The position numbers and the translations under genes are program-made. Under the pieces are notes generated by a model. The model did not search any database. It saw only the letters and a list, made by a program, of their open reading frames with translations, and was not told the origin of the DNA. Positions 4,893-6,101 of a stretch of DNA of 6,101 bases are shown here, one piece after another. Origin of the DNA: Gammaproteobacteria bacterium (GTDB lineage: Bacteria > Pseudomonadota > Gammaproteobacteria > GCA-001735895); contig JANTFY010000147.1 of NCBI GenBank assembly GCA_024763185.1, forward strand, positions 1 to 6,101, given 5' to 3'. Every line of letters begins with the position of its first letter. The stretch's first letter is position 1.

Positions 4893-6101
4893 CTATTTAC
4901 GCCAGAAGCCCGGTGTAAACAACACCAGCAGGGTAAAGATTTCCAGCCTGCCGAGCAGCATGGCAAGACAAAGAACCCACTTGGCAAAGTCGTTGATCGA
5001 AGCAAAATTCTGCCCCACCTGATCAAGGCCCGGCCCCAGGTTATTGAGACAGGCTGCAACGGCGGAAAACGCCGTGTCCTGGTTCAGGCCTGAGGCCATT
5101 AACAACAGGATCATGACAGCCGAAATAGCGAAATAGGCCGCAAAAAATCCCCACACTGCTTCAATGACCGTATCCGGCACCGGTTTTTTACCAATCTTAA
5201 CCGCAAACTGGGCCGCGGGATGGACCAGGCGACGCAATTCGCGTACCCCCTGCTTAAAAAGCAACAGAATGCGAATAACCTTGATGCCACCGCCGGTTGA
5301 TCCCGCACAGCCACCCATAAAACTGATGTACAGCAATAGCACCGGCAAAAAACCCGGCCAGCTATAATATTCCTGGGTGGTAAATCCTGTGGTGGTACCG
5401 ATTGATACCACCTGAAAAAGCCCCCCGATGATACTCTCGGCCGGTGATTCGAAGGTTTGCGTAAACAACAGGTAAGAAATGGTAATAATGCTCACACTGA
5501 AAAGAACGAGCAGATAGGTTTTAAACTCTGAATCAGCCAGGTAGGGCGCCAGTCTTTTATGGCGTAATGCCGCGAAATGCAATCCGAAGTTAACCCCGGA
5601 AAGCAGCATAAACACGATGGCTATCAACTCAATACCGGTATTATCAAAATAGCCCAAACTCGCATCATGGGTCGAAAAGCCGCCAATAGCGACAGTGGAA
5701 AAGGCATGGGCGATGGCATCAAAAACATTCATACCTGCCAGCCAGTAGGCCATGCCACAACTGACGGTCAGGCCCAGGTAGATATACCACAAGGCCTTGG
5801 CCGTTTCAGTAATGCGTGGCGTCAGCTTGGTATCCTTGACCGGACCGGGTGTTTCGGCGCGGTATAACTGCATGCCACCTATGCCCAGCATCGGTAACAC
5901 GGCAACCGCCAATACGATGATACCCATACCACCCAGCCACTGTTGTTGCTGACGATAAAACAGGATGGAATGGGGTAGTGAATCCAGACCCACGATGACC
6001 GTTGCCCCGGTCGTGGTCAGGCCCGATATCGCCTCAAACACCGCATCGGTCACCGAAATATCATGAATTCCCGATAAGTACAGCGGCAAGCCACCGGCAC
6101 T
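4893..6101 (-). CDS. trkH: TrkH-type potassium uptake channel subunit (partial, N-terminus outside window)
   Basis: TrkH is the inner-membrane channel subunit of the Trk potassium uptake system, gated by the cytoplasmic NAD(H)/nucleotide-binding protein TrkA, which is not in this window. The visible 402 residues cover four pore-loop signatures, in order: SGLTTTGATV (about 26-35), FSTVAIGGFS (134-143), SIGTTTGFTT (233-242) and ACLNNLGPGL (350-359). Each carries the filter glycine. GGCAGSTGGGIK (263-274) is the conserved intramembrane gating-loop segment, and the C-terminus FTPGFWRK is typical. Several hydrophobic helices flank these. The frame stays open to 6101 and upstream residues SAGG continue the family alignment, so the start lies beyond the right edge; about 80-90 N-terminal residues are missing relative to the usual ~480. 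Its stop is 22 bp from that of the ttcA-like gene, with no obvious shared terminator. Confidence 0.95.
   Translation of the reverse strand, partial: SAGGLPLYLSGIHDISVTDAVFEAISGLTTTGATVIVGLDSLPHSILFYRQQQQWLGGMGIIVLAVAVLPMLGIGGMQLYRAETPGPVKDTKLTPRITETAKALWYIYLGLTVSCGMAYWLAGMNVFDAIAHAFSTVAIGGFSTHDASLGYFDNTGIELIAIVFMLLSGVNFGLHFAALRHKRLAPYLADSEFKTYLLVLFSVSIITISYLLFTQTFESPAESIIGGLFQVVSIGTTTGFTTQEYYSWPGFLPVLLLYISFMGGCAGSTGGGIKVIRILLLFKQGVRELRRLVHPAAQFAVKIGKKPVPDTVIEAVWGFFAAYFAISAVMILLLMASGLNQDTAFSAVAACLNNLGPGLDQVGQNFASINDFAKWVLCLAMLLGRLEIFTLLVLFTPGFWRK

Noticed and set aside
6087..6089. TTG as the start of the TrkH protein
   Set aside because: The frame continues upstream to the window edge with SAGG, and the family has further transmembrane sequence before this point, so this is an internal leucine.

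Overview
This 6.1 kb window looks like chromosomal DNA from a gammaproteobacterium of moderate GC. The evidence is a monofunctional HisB in a compact hisB-hisH-hisA block, a TrkH-type potassium channel subunit, a TtcA-family PP-loop protein, and Pip and Dtd proteins close in length and motifs to their enterobacterial counterparts. The genus cannot be read from the sequence. No mobile element, tRNA, rRNA or CRISPR array is visible.

Layout. From 3831 down to 1, a minus-strand cluster reads pip (proline iminopeptidase), dtd (D-aminoacyl-tRNA deacylase), an exported alpha/beta hydrolase of the DUF3530 type, hisB, hisH and hisA, which runs off the left edge. pip/dtd and hisH/hisA each overlap by an ATGA, hisB/hisH are 3 bp apart, and dtd and the hydrolase are 17 bp apart. 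The only real gap is 88 bp before hisB. A single transcript is therefore plausible, with a possible extra control point before hisB. HisA, HisH (with HisF, presumably just outside) and HisB carry out consecutive steps from ProFAR to imidazole-acetol phosphate.

From 3832 to 4138 there are about 307 bp without a protein gene, and this is the most interesting part. It holds a perfect 18-bp inverted repeat (TGTAGG-N6-CCTACA, like a GacA/UvrY-type box), a TATAAT -10 element, about 150 nt with six GGA motifs (at least three placed in possible hairpin loops), and a strong intrinsic terminator. Together these suggest a small RNA of the CsrB/RsmZ type, which would sequester CsrA/RsmA. This is inference from motifs, not a homology match.

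Rightward of this lies a plus-strand gene for a short TtcA-like tRNA-thiolation-type protein (4139-4870). It converges, with only 22 bp between stop codons, on a minus-strand trkH that is cut by the right edge and so lacks its N-terminus.
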